Shown here piece after piece: positions 18,036 through 27,023 of a stretch of DNA of 64,000 nucleotides (positions are counted from its first letter, which is position 1; every line of letters starts with the position of its first letter). This DNA comes from Bizionia sp. M204 (GTDB lineage: Bacteria > Bacteroidota > Bacteroidia > Flavobacteriales > Flavobacteriaceae): contig NZ_CP046242.1 of the NCBI RefSeq assembly GCF_023205095.1, positions 2,159,001-2,223,000 of the forward strand, in the 5' to 3' direction. Both the position numbers and the translations under genes were made by a program. The notes beneath the pieces are model-generated. The model did no database searches and was not told where the DNA came from. It saw only the letters and a program-made list of their open reading frames with translations.

Positions 18036-19343
18036 TTATCCTCCAAAATCATCAAAACGAATGTTTTCATCTGGAATACCGAAATCCTCACCCATTTTTT
18101 GAACCGCTTGGTTCATTAATGGAGGTCCACAGAAATATAATTCGATATCTTCTGGTGCCTCATGATGATTTAAGTAATTATCAATTACACAGTTGTGAAT
18201 GAATCCTACGAAACCATCACCAGGGGCGTCAATATTTTCTTTTACTTTCCAATTATCTTCTTCCATTGGTTCCGATAACGCTAAATAGAACTTAAAGTTA
18301 GGGAAATCTCTTTCCAACTCATTAAAGTGCTCTAAATAAAATAACTCACGTTTAGAACGTCCACCATACCAATAGGTTACTTTTCTACCTGTTTTTAAGG
18401 TTTTGAATAAGTGATATAAATGAGAACGCATTGGCGCCATTCCTGCTCCACCACCAACATACAGCATTTCTGCTTCAGATTCGTTGATAAAGAATTCACC
18501 ATAAGGGCCTGAAATAATTACTTTATCGCCTGGTTTTTGAGCAAATATATATGACGACGCAATACCTGGATTTACATCCATCCAATCGTTTTTAGCTCGG
18601 TCAAAAGGTGGTGTTGCAATACGTACGTTTAGCATAATTTCGCGTCCTTCAGCTGGATAAGAAGCCATAGAATAGGCACGCTCTACGGTTTCAGTGTTTT
18701 TCATCACTAATGGCCATAATGCAAATTTATCCCATTCGGCTTGAAACTTATCTGGTGTGTCATGTTCTTCTGGATGCGCTGTGATATCCATATCTGAAAA
18801 TTTAATTTCACAGCTAGGAATTTCAATCTGGATATAGCCACCCGCTTTATAACCCATATCTTCAGGAATTTCAACAACAAACTCCTTGATAAATGATGCC
18901 ACGTTATAATTACGAACAACGGTAGCTTCCCATTTCTTTATTCCAAATACTTCTTCTGGAATTGAAATTTCCATGTCTTGTTTCACTTTTACCTGACAAG
19001 ATAAACGTGCTCCTTCAGCCAATTCTTTTCTAGAGAAATGTGGGGTTTCTGTTGGTAATGCTTCACCACCACCTTCTAATACATGGCACTCACATTGAAT
19101 ACATGTTCCACCACCACCACATGCAGATGGTAAGAATATTTTGTTAGCTCCTAAAGTAGATAATAAGGTATCTCCAGAAGCTACTTCAATTTCTCGTTCT
19201 CCATTAATTAAGATCTTTACGGGACCTGAAGGAGATAATTTTTGTTTGACAACTAATAGTAAAGTTACCAGTAGTAAGGTTATGATTAAAAACGCTATTA
19301 CTGTCGTTATTACTGTTCCTAATGTTCCTGTTGCTAAAATCAT
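18036..19343 (-). CDS. nqrF: Na+-translocating NADH:quinone reductase subunit F
   Basis: The 435-aa subunit has one N-terminal membrane helix (about residues 5-32), a [2Fe-2S] ferredoxin domain with '[13 protein letters not shown]' and a further Cys in 'RLSCQV', then FAD-binding ('RAYSMASYP') and NADH-binding ('[13 protein letters not shown]') domains and the C-terminal '[12 protein letters not shown]'. It is where NADH electrons enter the sodium pump. It is the last gene of nqrABCDEF and starts 1 bp after nqrE. Confidence 0.97.
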   Translation of the reverse strand: MILATGTLGTVITTVIAFLIITLLLVTLLLVVKQKLSPSGPVKILINGEREIEVASGDTLLSTLGANKIFLPSACGGGGTCIQCECHVLEGGGEALPTETPHFSRKELAEGARLSCQVKVKQDMEISIPEEVFGIKKWEATVVRNYNVASFIKEFVVEIPEDMGYKAGGYIQIEIPSCEIKFSDMDITAHPEEHDTPDKFQAEWDKFALWPLVMKNTETVERAYSMASYPAEGREIMLNVRIATPPFDRAKNDWMDVNPGIASSYIFAQKPGDKVIISGPYGEFFINESEAEMLYVGGGAGMAPMRSHLYHLFKTLKTGRKVTYWYGGRSKRELFYLEHFNELERDFPNFKFYLALSEPMEEDNWKVKENIDAPGDGFVGFIHNCVIDNYLNHHEAPEDIELYFCGPPLMNQAVQKMGEDFGIPDENIRFDDFGG

Positions 19344-19344
19344 A

Positions 19345-20082
19345 TTACTCTATTACTTTAGTGTTTTCAGCTAATTCTTTAGCGTCTTCAGTTTGTATTT
19401 CTTGTACTTGTGCTGTTGGCTCTGTTGATGGTTCCCCTTCTTCATCTCCACCGGTTAACATACCACCAAAACTTAAAAATCCAATGCCCATTAAACCTGT
19501 AATTATAAACGTAATTCCTAGGCCTCTTAATGGCGCTGGCACATTAGAATATCTAATTTTTTCACGAATGGCTGCAATGGCTAAAATAGCCAAGAACCAA
19601 CCAATTCCAGAAGATATTCCATAGTTAAGTGCTAAACCAAACGTTTCAATTTCACGAGACTGCATAAATAATGAACCACCTAAAATAGCACAGTTTACTG
19701 CAATTAATGGTAAAAATATACCTAGTGAATTATATAAAGATGGTGAAAACTTTTCGACAATAATTTCTACCAATTGTACCATTGTTGCAATGGTTGCAAT
19801 AAACATTATAAAGGAAAGAAAGCCTAAATCCATTCCAGAGAAACCTTCTCCGTTGGCACTTCCATCTATCCAAGCTAATGCTCCTGGTTGTAATAAATAC
19901 TGATCTAATAACCAGTTTAAAGGTACGGTTATAGCTAATACAAATATTACAGCTGCTCCAAGACCTACGGCCGTTGCAACTTTTTTAGATACTGCTAAGT
20001 ATGAACACATACCTAAGAATACCGCAAAGACCATGTTATCTATAAAAATGGACTTGAAAAATAATTCTAAATGCTCTATCAT
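19345..20082 (-). CDS. nqrE: Na+-translocating NADH:quinone reductase subunit E
   Basis: An integral membrane subunit with six hydrophobic helices and the conserved '[14 protein letters not shown]' and '[15 protein letters not shown]' segments; the Cys residues in these help to hold the membrane iron-sulfur centre together with NqrD. At 245 aa it is longer than the usual ~200 aa because of an acidic tail of about 40 residues rich in Glu and Thr, a variant also common in flavobacteria. It is 63 bp after nqrD. Confidence 0.96.
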   Translation of the reverse strand: MIEHLELFFKSIFIDNMVFAVFLGMCSYLAVSKKVATAVGLGAAVIFVLAITVPLNWLLDQYLLQPGALAWIDGSANGEGFSGMDLGFLSFIMFIATIATMVQLVEIIVEKFSPSLYNSLGIFLPLIAVNCAILGGSLFMQSREIETFGLALNYGISSGIGWFLAILAIAAIREKIRYSNVPAPLRGLGITFIITGLMGIGFLSFGGMLTGGDEEGEPSTEPTAQVQEIQTEDAKELAENTKVIE

Positions 20083-20145
20083 TTTTTTATTCTTTTAAAT
20101 TTTCTACTGTAGTTTTTTAAGGTCTTTTAAAAACGACTAACTAAT

Positions 20146-20805
20146 TTAGTCTTCTATTAAATCTTTATTTCTACTACGTTGTACCCAGATAATAAGTCCC
20201 ACAATAATTAACGCCATTGGTGGCATTAGCATAAAACCATTATTTTCATATCCAAATGCATATACCCCTGTTGGTCCCGTTTCTGGACTTCCAATGGGAT
20301 CTCCTAAGACTGGAATGCCAAACAGTGTCCCTGAACCTAAAAGCTCTCTAAAGAAACCCACTATAACCAAAATTACAGCGTAACCTAATGCGTTTCCAAC
20401 ACCATCTAAAAAGGATCTCCATGGCTTGTTTGCTAAAGCGAATGCTTCAAAACGTCCCATAATGATACAGTTAGTAATAATTAAACCAATAAATACGGAT
20501 AGTGTTTTACTTAATTCGTATTGAAAAGCCTTTAAAACCTGATCTACAATAATAACTAAAGATGCAACAACAACTAGTTGTACAATAATTCTAATTTTAG
20601 ACGGAATGATATTTCGCATTAATGAAATAACAACGTTACCAACACCCATAACAAAAAGTACAGCAATACTCATTACTATAGATGGTTTAAGCTCTGCTGT
20701 AATTGCTAATGCAGAACAAATACCTAATACTTGAATGGTAATTGGGTTATTATCTGATAACGGATCCGTAATTAACTTTAGGTCTTTTTTTGTAAGTAGT
20801 GCCAT
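20146..20805 (-). CDS. nqrD: Na+-translocating NADH:quinone reductase subunit D
   Basis: This 219-aa membrane subunit has six hydrophobic helices with the family segments 'GICSALAIT' and 'TNCIIMGRFEAFALA', whose Cys residues mirror those of NqrE. Together NqrD and NqrE form the membrane-embedded electron path and part of the sodium route. The C-terminus ends in a short charged tail. Gap to nqrC is 2 bp. Confidence 0.96.
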   Translation of the reverse strand: MALLTKKDLKLITDPLSDNNPITIQVLGICSALAITAELKPSIVMSIAVLFVMGVGNVVISLMRNIIPSKIRIIVQLVVVASLVIIVDQVLKAFQYELSKTLSVFIGLIITNCIIMGRFEAFALANKPWRSFLDGVGNALGYAVILVIVGFFRELLGSGTLFGIPVLGDPIGSPETGPTGVYAFGYENNGFMLMPPMALIIVGLIIWVQRSRNKDLIED

Positions 20806-20807
20806 AA

Positions 20808-21617
20808 TTAATTGTTGTTATTTTTTAAGTTCGTAAAGTATGGTAAGTACAATTTCAAATCCTTCTTAATCATTGCAGTTACACCATCTCCTGTAATTGT
20901 AGATCCTGCAATAGCATCAACTGCGTGATCATTTTTATCAGCATTTACAGGGTCATTATTTCCTTTGGCAACGGTAATTCCTTTAAATACCCCTGCATCC
21001 GTCAATAATCTTTCGCCATAGAAATCATCCATGAAATAACGTTGTTTAATGTTTGCACCTAAACCAGGTGTTTCACCAGCGTGATCAAAAAACACACCTC
21101 TAACAACCATTTCTTCATCTAGAGCTACAAAACCCCAAATAGCATCCCAAAGTCCTTTACCTCTAATTGGCACAACATAAACCGTTTTACCGTCCTGCTG
21201 ACCTTTAAATAGTGGCAAGTATCTTGATTCACCATTTTTAGCTTTAGATTGCTCTTTTTTAATGTCTATTAAATAAGGTTCTTTTCCAGCACCTTGTTCT
21301 TTAGAACTCATGAATTCCTCACGATTCATTTCTTTTAAGATTTTGCCATCTTTTACTTCTAAAACAATTTGTTCAGAAATATTAGCTTCAAATGCTTCTG
21401 CAACTTTACTGGTAGATACAAAAGCGATATCTCCTGTACCTTCATTTTCATTTACTCCTAAAGCATACAATATATTCTGCTGCTTTTCTTTTCTTTCATT
21501 TTCTTCAATATTAGGTCTTAAAGACGATGCTGTAAACGCTAATAATGAACCTACAACGACTACCATTGCAATTGCAAAAAATATCGTGTATGAATTTTTA
21601 TCTGTATTAACTGCCAT
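20808..21617 (-). CDS. nqrC: Na+-translocating NADH:quinone reductase subunit C
   Basis: A 269-aa subunit with an N-terminal membrane helix (about residues 12-30) and a periplasmic FMN-binding domain. The flavinylation motif near the C-terminus reads D-A-I-A-G-S-T-I-T, with Thr as the expected FMN attachment site for ApbE. The usual 'GLWD' ('GKGLWDAIWGF') and 'GETPGLGANI' blocks are present. It lies 2 bp downstream of nqrB. Confidence 0.96.
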   Translation of the reverse strand: MAVNTDKNSYTIFFAIAMVVVVGSLLAFTASSLRPNIEENERKEKQQNILYALGVNENEGTGDIAFVSTSKVAEAFEANISEQIVLEVKDGKILKEMNREEFMSSKEQGAGKEPYLIDIKKEQSKAKNGESRYLPLFKGQQDGKTVYVVPIRGKGLWDAIWGFVALDEEMVVRGVFFDHAGETPGLGANIKQRYFMDDFYGERLLTDAGVFKGITVAKGNNDPVNADKNDHAVDAIAGSTITGDGVTAMIKKDLKLYLPYFTNLKNNNN

Positions 21618-21619
21618 AA

Positions 21620-22825
21620 TTATGCTGTTTTAACTTTTAAACGCTTCATTCTACGTTTCACATTACCTTGTACCACATAATGGTCAATAGTAGGAGCAAA
21701 AACGTTCATTAATAAAATTGCTAAGAATACACCTTCTGGGTAAGCTGGATTAAATACACGAATCATAATAGATATAAATCCTATTAAGAAACCATAAATC
21801 CATTTTCCTTTATTGGTTTGTGAAGCTGTTACTGGATCGGTTGCCATATAAACGGCTCCAAAGAGTATACTACCTATGATTAAATGTTGCCAGAATGGAA
21901 CACTCATTAACCCGTAGAATTTACTTGATTCTGATATCCAACCAGCATCTACAACACCGTTGAATATTAAGCCCATAACTAAAGCACCAATAAGCGTACT
22001 TACTATAATTCTCCAGCTTCCTACTTTTGTGAAGATTAAGAATAAGGCACCAATAATTATTAAGACTTTGGAGGTTTCACCAACCGAGCCTGGAATAATT
22101 CCCCAAAACATATCCCAATAGTCATACATTACTGAATTATTTTGAGCATATGAACCCAAAATGGTTTCACCTGAAATAGCGTCTGGTGTCCCTTCTAAAG
22201 CTTTTGCTCCATGAACCCAAACCTTATCTCCCGACATCCAAGTAGGATAGGCAAAAAACAAAAAGGCACGAATAGTTAATGCTGGGTTCAGGATATTCAT
22301 TCCTGTACCACCAAAAACTTCTTTACCAATTACAACACCAAAAACAACGGCTGTTGCTAACATCCATAATGGAATATCCACTGGAACAATTAATGGCACT
22401 AACATGCCTGTTACTAAATAGCCTTCTTCTACTTCGTGACCTTTAATTACAGCAAATAAGAATTCTACTGCAAGACCTACACCGTAGGAAACGATTACCA
22501 ATGGTAATACCGTCCAGGCTCCGATAATCAAGTTATCTAAAGTCCAAAACGATGCTCCTAAAAACCCTTTAGCCGATTCAATTTCTCCTAAAGCTAAATA
22601 ATGCTGATAACCGGCATTAAAAATTCCAAATATTAAACATGGCACCAAAGCCATAATTACAATATTCATGGTTCTTTTTAAATCATCGGCTGCTTTAATA
22701 TGAGTCCCATTATGCGTGGTCTCATTCGGCAAATACAAAAAAGTATGAAGTGCGTTAAACGCAGGAGCCATTTTGGTTCCTTTGTACTTCTCCTTTAAGT
22801 TATGTAAACTACTTTTTAAACTCAT
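21620..22825 (-). CDS. nqrB: Na+-translocating NADH:quinone reductase subunit B
   Basis: A 401-aa membrane subunit with about ten hydrophobic helices. The family blocks 'GGTGMNILNPALTIRAFLFFAYP' (split here: GTGMNILNPAL, TIRAFLFF) and 'ATDPVTAS' are present. The covalent FMN site is most likely the Thr in 'DAISGETIL', which matches the ApbE target form D-x-x-S-G-x-T. NqrB also binds riboflavin and quinone and carries the sodium channel. It follows nqrA by 39 bp. Confidence 0.96.
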   Translation of the reverse strand: MSLKSSLHNLKEKYKGTKMAPAFNALHTFLYLPNETTHNGTHIKAADDLKRTMNIVIMALVPCLIFGIFNAGYQHYLALGEIESAKGFLGASFWTLDNLIIGAWTVLPLVIVSYGVGLAVEFLFAVIKGHEVEEGYLVTGMLVPLIVPVDIPLWMLATAVVFGVVIGKEVFGGTGMNILNPALTIRAFLFFAYPTWMSGDKVWVHGAKALEGTPDAISGETILGSYAQNNSVMYDYWDMFWGIIPGSVGETSKVLIIIGALFLIFTKVGSWRIIVSTLIGALVMGLIFNGVVDAGWISESSKFYGLMSVPFWQHLIIGSILFGAVYMATDPVTASQTNKGKWIYGFLIGFISIMIRVFNPAYPEGVFLAILLMNVFAPTIDHYVVQGNVKRRMKRLKVKTA

Positions 22826-22864
22826 CTTTATATATATTTTTCATTTTACAGTGAAAATGAATCA

Positions 22865-24220
22865 TTATCCAATTTCTTTTATCATCACGTCCAATCCTTT
22901 TCTGATAATGGCTTGGTGTGGTTGTTTAGACACGCAAACAAATTCAGTTAAAGCAAAATCTTCTGGAGCAACTTCGTACATACCTAAAGCTTCCATTTCG
23001 TCTAAATCCTCATACATACAAGATTTTAAAATCTGCAGTGGGTAAATATCTAATGGAAAAACTTTTTCATACGTACCTGTTAGCACAAAATTCCTATGTT
23101 CTCCATTTGTATTGGTATTTAAATCGTATTTTTTGTTTGGTGTTAACCATGAGAATGTTAACGCTCTAGATGTTGATATTTTATTGAAAACGGGCTTATT
23201 CCATCCAAAAAACTCATAATCATCACCTTCTGGAATTACGGTAATAGTATTACTGTAATAATCCAAGCTTCCGTCTGGTTTCACCTGTTTTCCAGATAAT
23301 ACGTTTCCAGAAATAATACGATCGTTTCCATCTTTATCAACGCCATTATCATAAACCATCGTGGCAACTTCACTACCAATTTTAGTTTTAAAATAACGAG
23401 GCTTTTTAACAGACGAGCCAACTAATGCTACCAAACGTTCTGCATTGAATTTACCTGTTAAAAGTAACTCACCAATAATGACTAAATCCTGCGGATTAAT
23501 AGTCCAAACGGTTTCACCTTTATTTACAGGATCAATTTTATTGATTTGTGTTCCCACGTTTCCTACTGGATGTGGACCAGAAACCTTATGAATTGTAACA
23601 CCTTTTAAACCTGCTAATGGCGAAGCCCCATTTTTAGCAACTGAAACGTGTACTTGGCCTTCCGTTAATTTTCCTAAAGCATTAACCGCCGCTTGCAGTT
23701 CCGCTTCTTTTCCTTGAAGTACGTAATCATAATCTGCAACTAAAGGCGCAGAAGCATATCCTGAAATAAAAATAGCTTTTGGCGATCTTTCTGGATTTGC
23801 AATAACATCATACGGTCTTTGCTTAATAAAAGGCCAACATCCTGATGCTAGTAAATGTGCTTTAATAGCCTCTGCGGTTGCAGATTCTACATTAAACACA
23901 CCGTGATCAAGATAAACTTGCTCTTTATCGGCTTGGATTTTTAATGCTAAAATGCGACGTTTATCACCTCTTGGAATGTCCACTATTTCCCCTGATACAG
24001 GCGAAACAAACATAACAGCGTCTTGAGCTTTATTATAAAAAATAGGCTCTCCTGCTTTTACTTTGGTTCCAACTTTAGCAATTAATTTTGGCGTAACACC
24101 GTGGAAGTCTTCTGGTCTAACAGTGCAAAAATTACTAATAATAGCATTTTCAGTCGCCTTTTCAGCAGCACCTTTAAGCTTGATGTCTAGACCTTTTTTA
24201 ATGGTAATGTCGTTTGACAT
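22865..24220 (-). CDS. nqrA: Na+-translocating NADH:quinone reductase subunit A
   Basis: The first gene of the operon encodes the 451-aa peripheral subunit NqrA, which has a fold related to complex I Nuo F/RnfC and contacts the quinone site. Family marks are the N-terminal 'KKGLDIKLKG', 'HGVTPKLIAKVGTKVKAGEP', 'SGPHPVGNVGTQI' and 'DPLDIYPLQILKSC'-like end ('FPLDIYPLQILK'). It has no membrane helix. A TAnnTTTG box on the minus strand lies 67 bp upstream. Confidence 0.97.
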   Translation of the reverse strand: MSNDITIKKGLDIKLKGAAEKATENAIISNFCTVRPEDFHGVTPKLIAKVGTKVKAGEPIFYNKAQDAVMFVSPVSGEIVDIPRGDKRRILALKIQADKEQVYLDHGVFNVESATAEAIKAHLLASGCWPFIKQRPYDVIANPERSPKAIFISGYASAPLVADYDYVLQGKEAELQAAVNALGKLTEGQVHVSVAKNGASPLAGLKGVTIHKVSGPHPVGNVGTQINKIDPVNKGETVWTINPQDLVIIGELLLTGKFNAERLVALVGSSVKKPRYFKTKIGSEVATMVYDNGVDKDGNDRIISGNVLSGKQVKPDGSLDYYSNTITVIPEGDDYEFFGWNKPVFNKISTSRALTFSWLTPNKKYDLNTNTNGEHRNFVLTGTYEKVFPLDIYPLQILKSCMYEDLDEMEALGMYEVAPEDFALTEFVCVSKQPHQAIIRKGLDVMIKEIG

Positions 24221-24286
24221 ATTTATAAATCTATTTGTTAATAGTAAAAAATATCATTCTGATTTTAATTGAGGTAAAAATCGGTG

Positions 24287-24294
24287 CAAATTTA
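24287..24294 (-). promoter_or_regulatory. Candidate -7 box of the nqr operon
   Basis: On the minus strand the sequence reads TAAATTTG, matching TAnnTTTG, 67 bp upstream of the nqrA start. The -33 element is not clear. Confidence 0.45.
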
Positions 24295-24415
24295 CGAAAT
24301 TATACATCATTTTATACCAGACTTCCATGAAGTTTGTTATTTATACCTATTCTAAATAAGTAAAATTATTTAGGCATAAAAATTGTTTATCTTTATCCCT
24401 TAAAACAATTATTGC

Positions 24416-25669
24416 ATGTTTAAATCTTTTCTATCGGTATTCCTTATAATTTGTGGTCAATCCGTTTTTTCTCAAATAGCACAGGAAGTGAACCCTCCGG
24501 GTTATATTAAATCCATCACCTTTCAAGGTCAAACACGCGAAAGTCAACTTCCTATTTTAGAATTAGGCCAACAATTAATCTTGGAGTTTGATGCTCTAAA
24601 TGGTGATGAGGATGATTTCTATTATAAAATTGAACATTTTGATTATGATTGGACACCTTCGCAGCTCATGCAAACCGAATATTTAAACGGTATTGACAAT
24701 CAACGTATTCGTAATTACGAAAATTCGTTTAACACCTATCAAATATATTCACATTACACCTTACGGCTTCCAAATCAGCGAACTCGCGGCTTAAAAGTTT
24801 CGGGTAATTACATGATTAAGGTTTACAATGATTTAGATGAACTGGTTTTCTCTAGAAAATTTATGGTTCAGGAAAATTTAGCAAACGTTGGTGTTTCCAT
24901 TAAACGCTCCCGCGATGTTAGGCAAGTGGAGCGTATGCAAAGTGTAGATATTGTTATTAACTCTGGGAATTTGCAATTTAACAATCCGCTACAAACGGTA
25001 AAAACCTTAATTATTCAGAATAATAATTTAAATTCCGCCATTAGCAATGTTCCACCACAATACACATTAGGTAACGAATTAATTTACAAATACACCAAAG
25101 AAACCTTATTTGAAGGTGGCAACGAGTATTTTTACTTTGAAAATAAAGATGTTCGCGGTGCCAATGCTGCCATTCAATATATAGAGTTATTTGAATTGTA
25201 CAGCAATTATTTATTTACCAATGTGCCGCGTTTTAATAAGCCCTATACGTACAATCCAGACATTAATGGCAACTTTTTAATTACGGCTATTGATGCCGAA
25301 AAACCAACCATAGAAGCAGATTATGCATGGATGCACTTTTCATTACTATTGGACGAATTACCACCAAATCAATCCGTTCATGTTTATGGTAATTTTAATA
25401 ATTATGCCGTTGATGAGTTTACTAAAATGACTTTTAATCCTACAAAAGGTATTTATGAAGTGCCTATTATATTGAAACAAGGGTTTTACAACTACAAATA
25501 TGTAATTGTAGACAATCAAACCGGTAAAATAAATGAAAGTGCCATAAGTGGTAGTTTTTGGCAAACGGAAAATGACTATAAGGTATTGGTTTATTATCGC
25601 GATTTAGGCGCCAGATACGACCGTATAATAGGTATAGGTGAAGGAAATTCCGTTAATATATCCAATTAA
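24416..25669 (+). CDS. T9SS plug protein, DUF5103 family
   Basis: A signal peptide (to about residue 19) leads a 417-aa protein with the DUF5103 arrangement: 'YIKSITFQG' at the mature start, 'YYKIEHFDYDW', 'LRLPNQRT' and the C-terminal carbohydrate-binding-like sandwich containing 'VHVYGNFNNYAVDE'. DUF5103 proteins are described as plug proteins of the type IX secretion translocon, closing the SprA channel on the periplasmic side. It is divergent from nqrA and followed by apaG. Confidence 0.85.
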   Translation: MFKSFLSVFLIICGQSVFSQIAQEVNPPGYIKSITFQGQTRESQLPILELGQQLILEFDALNGDEDDFYYKIEHFDYDWTPSQLMQTEYLNGIDNQRIRNYENSFNTYQIYSHYTLRLPNQRTRGLKVSGNYMIKVYNDLDELVFSRKFMVQENLANVGVSIKRSRDVRQVERMQSVDIVINSGNLQFNNPLQTVKTLIIQNNNLNSAISNVPPQYTLGNELIYKYTKETLFEGGNEYFYFENKDVRGANAAIQYIELFELYSNYLFTNVPRFNKPYTYNPDINGNFLITAIDAEKPTIEADYAWMHFSLLLDELPPNQSVHVYGNFNNYAVDEFTKMTFNPTKGIYEVPIILKQGFYNYKYVIVDNQTGKINESAISGSFWQTENDYKVLVYYRDLGARYDRIIGIGEGNSVNISN

Positions 25670-25765
25670 GCCGTCTGTTAATCGACTATAAACTAATTTT
25701 TTTTATTCTCGAGTAATATTTATTACATTAGCAAACATCTAAACCCTTGAAAACCCATTAATAGC

Positions 25766-26152
25766 ATGGTTCAACAAGTTACAAAAGGCATCAAAATTTC
25801 TGTAGAAACCCATTTTGAAGGCACCTTTTATAAAGATTATAAAATTCAGTTTGCTTTTGGTTATAAAGTGACTATTGAAAATCAAAGCAAAAGCACCGTT
25901 CAATTATACGCTAGAGAATGGACTATTTTAGACGCACTAAATAATGTTGAAATGGTTTCAGGCGAAGGTGTTATCGGTAAAAAACCAATTTTAAAACCCG
26001 GCGAATTGCATACCTATACCTCTGGCTGCCTACTTACATCGCCATTTGGAGCTATGAAAGGATTCTATAATATGATTAATTTAGAAACGGAGAAGAAATT
26101 TAAAGTGGCTATTCCTACTTTCAGATTAAGCGCGCCTTTCGCATTAAATTAG
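25766..26152 (+). CDS. apaG: ApaG protein
   Basis: At 128 aa it matches ApaG, a fibronectin type III-like fold. Family marks are 'VETHFEGTF' at the start, 'YKVTIENQSKSTVQLYAREWTI' in pieces across residues 30-55, 'GEGVIGKKPILKPGE' and 'SGCLLTSPFGAMKGFY'. The function is not settled; it has been linked to divalent-cation and Ap4A phenotypes. It is convergent with the NRDE gene, with only 15 bp between stops. Confidence 0.94.
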   Translation: MVQQVTKGIKISVETHFEGTFYKDYKIQFAFGYKVTIENQSKSTVQLYAREWTILDALNNVEMVSGEGVIGKKPILKPGELHTYTSGCLLTSPFGAMKGFYNMINLETEKKFKVAIPTFRLSAPFALN

Positions 26153-26167
26153 TTTTAAATTATTAAT

Positions 26168-26875
26168 TCAAAAAAGCATTTCCTTTTCAACAACCTTTTC
26201 AGCTTGTAAATTTGTGTATCGCATATTAACACGTGAGTACCGTTTTTCAACTTGGGTAATACTAGTAGTTTTAACAAATCCGCGGTCCATAATCAATCCA
26301 AATTCAGCATGCTGATAACCTGCTGTTTTATGAAACCGCATGATAGATTCTCCCTGATAATTAGTTTGCTTTTTAAAAGTATTAAACCATTCTAATCGCA
26401 ATTTTTTCATGGACTCATCGTACAACGAGGAGGAAGACCAAATTCGCGGTTCATTTGGTAATTTCTCTAGATGTTTTTGATTCCCATCCCAAACCAATTG
26501 ATAAAGATTTAAGGTTCTTTCCCAATCCACAATAAGCATAGTAAAAGGCTCAATATTCGTAAAACTATAGGTCTCAATTATCTTTAAAAAATTGGGCGCT
26601 ACTAAAACATCTTTAACCACAACGCCTCTACTCAATCTGTAATAATCCTCTTGTTTATGAGCTGTAAAACCACCATTCAATAAACAAACTAATCGGCTTT
26701 TTTCGCTGACACCAATCCAGGTACCTCCAGCTTTTTTATCCTTCGGATAAAGTAGGGTTACATCATGCTCCAAATAGAAATCAGGCGCTAGCGTTTCACG
26801 TGTTAGCGACTCATCCCGATTTGAAGTAAATATAAAATCCGTATTGTTTTTAGGAATAAAGGTTACTGTACACAT
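26168..26875 (-). CDS. NRDE (TANGO2-like) family protein
   Basis: The 235-aa protein starts 'MCTVTFIPK' and has the naming motif N-R-D-E at residues 18-21, followed by 'GGTWIGVSEKSRLVCLLNGG', which is typical of the NRDE/TANGO2 family with an N-terminal-nucleophile-like Cys2. The family is linked in eukaryotes to haem or lipid handling; the bacterial role is not known. It is divergent from pruA with about 150 bp between. Confidence 0.88.
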   Translation of the reverse strand: MCTVTFIPKNNTDFIFTSNRDESLTRETLAPDFYLEHDVTLLYPKDKKAGGTWIGVSEKSRLVCLLNGGFTAHKQEDYYRLSRGVVVKDVLVAPNFLKIIETYSFTNIEPFTMLIVDWERTLNLYQLVWDGNQKHLEKLPNEPRIWSSSSLYDESMKKLRLEWFNTFKKQTNYQGESIMRFHKTAGYQHAEFGLIMDRGFVKTTSITQVEKRYSRVNMRYTNLQAEKVVEKEMLF

Positions 26876-26974
26876 AATTAAACGGTTTCTAAATAAAAAT
26901 GAAACTTACAAAAATAGACAAACTTTTAACGTGTTTTTAAGAGCCTTTCTATCAAAAAAATAGTTAAAAAATCG

Positions 26975-26982
26975 TACATTTG
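26975..26982 (+). promoter_or_regulatory. Candidate -7 box of pruA
   Basis: TACATTTG matches TAnnTTTG exactly, 41 bp upstream of the pruA start, and is followed by the common 'TTTGCA' continuation. The -33 region is A-rich with no clear TTTG. Confidence 0.55.
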
Positions 26983-27023
26983 CAGCTCGAAAACAACATA
27001 AACAATTAAATACCAATATATTC

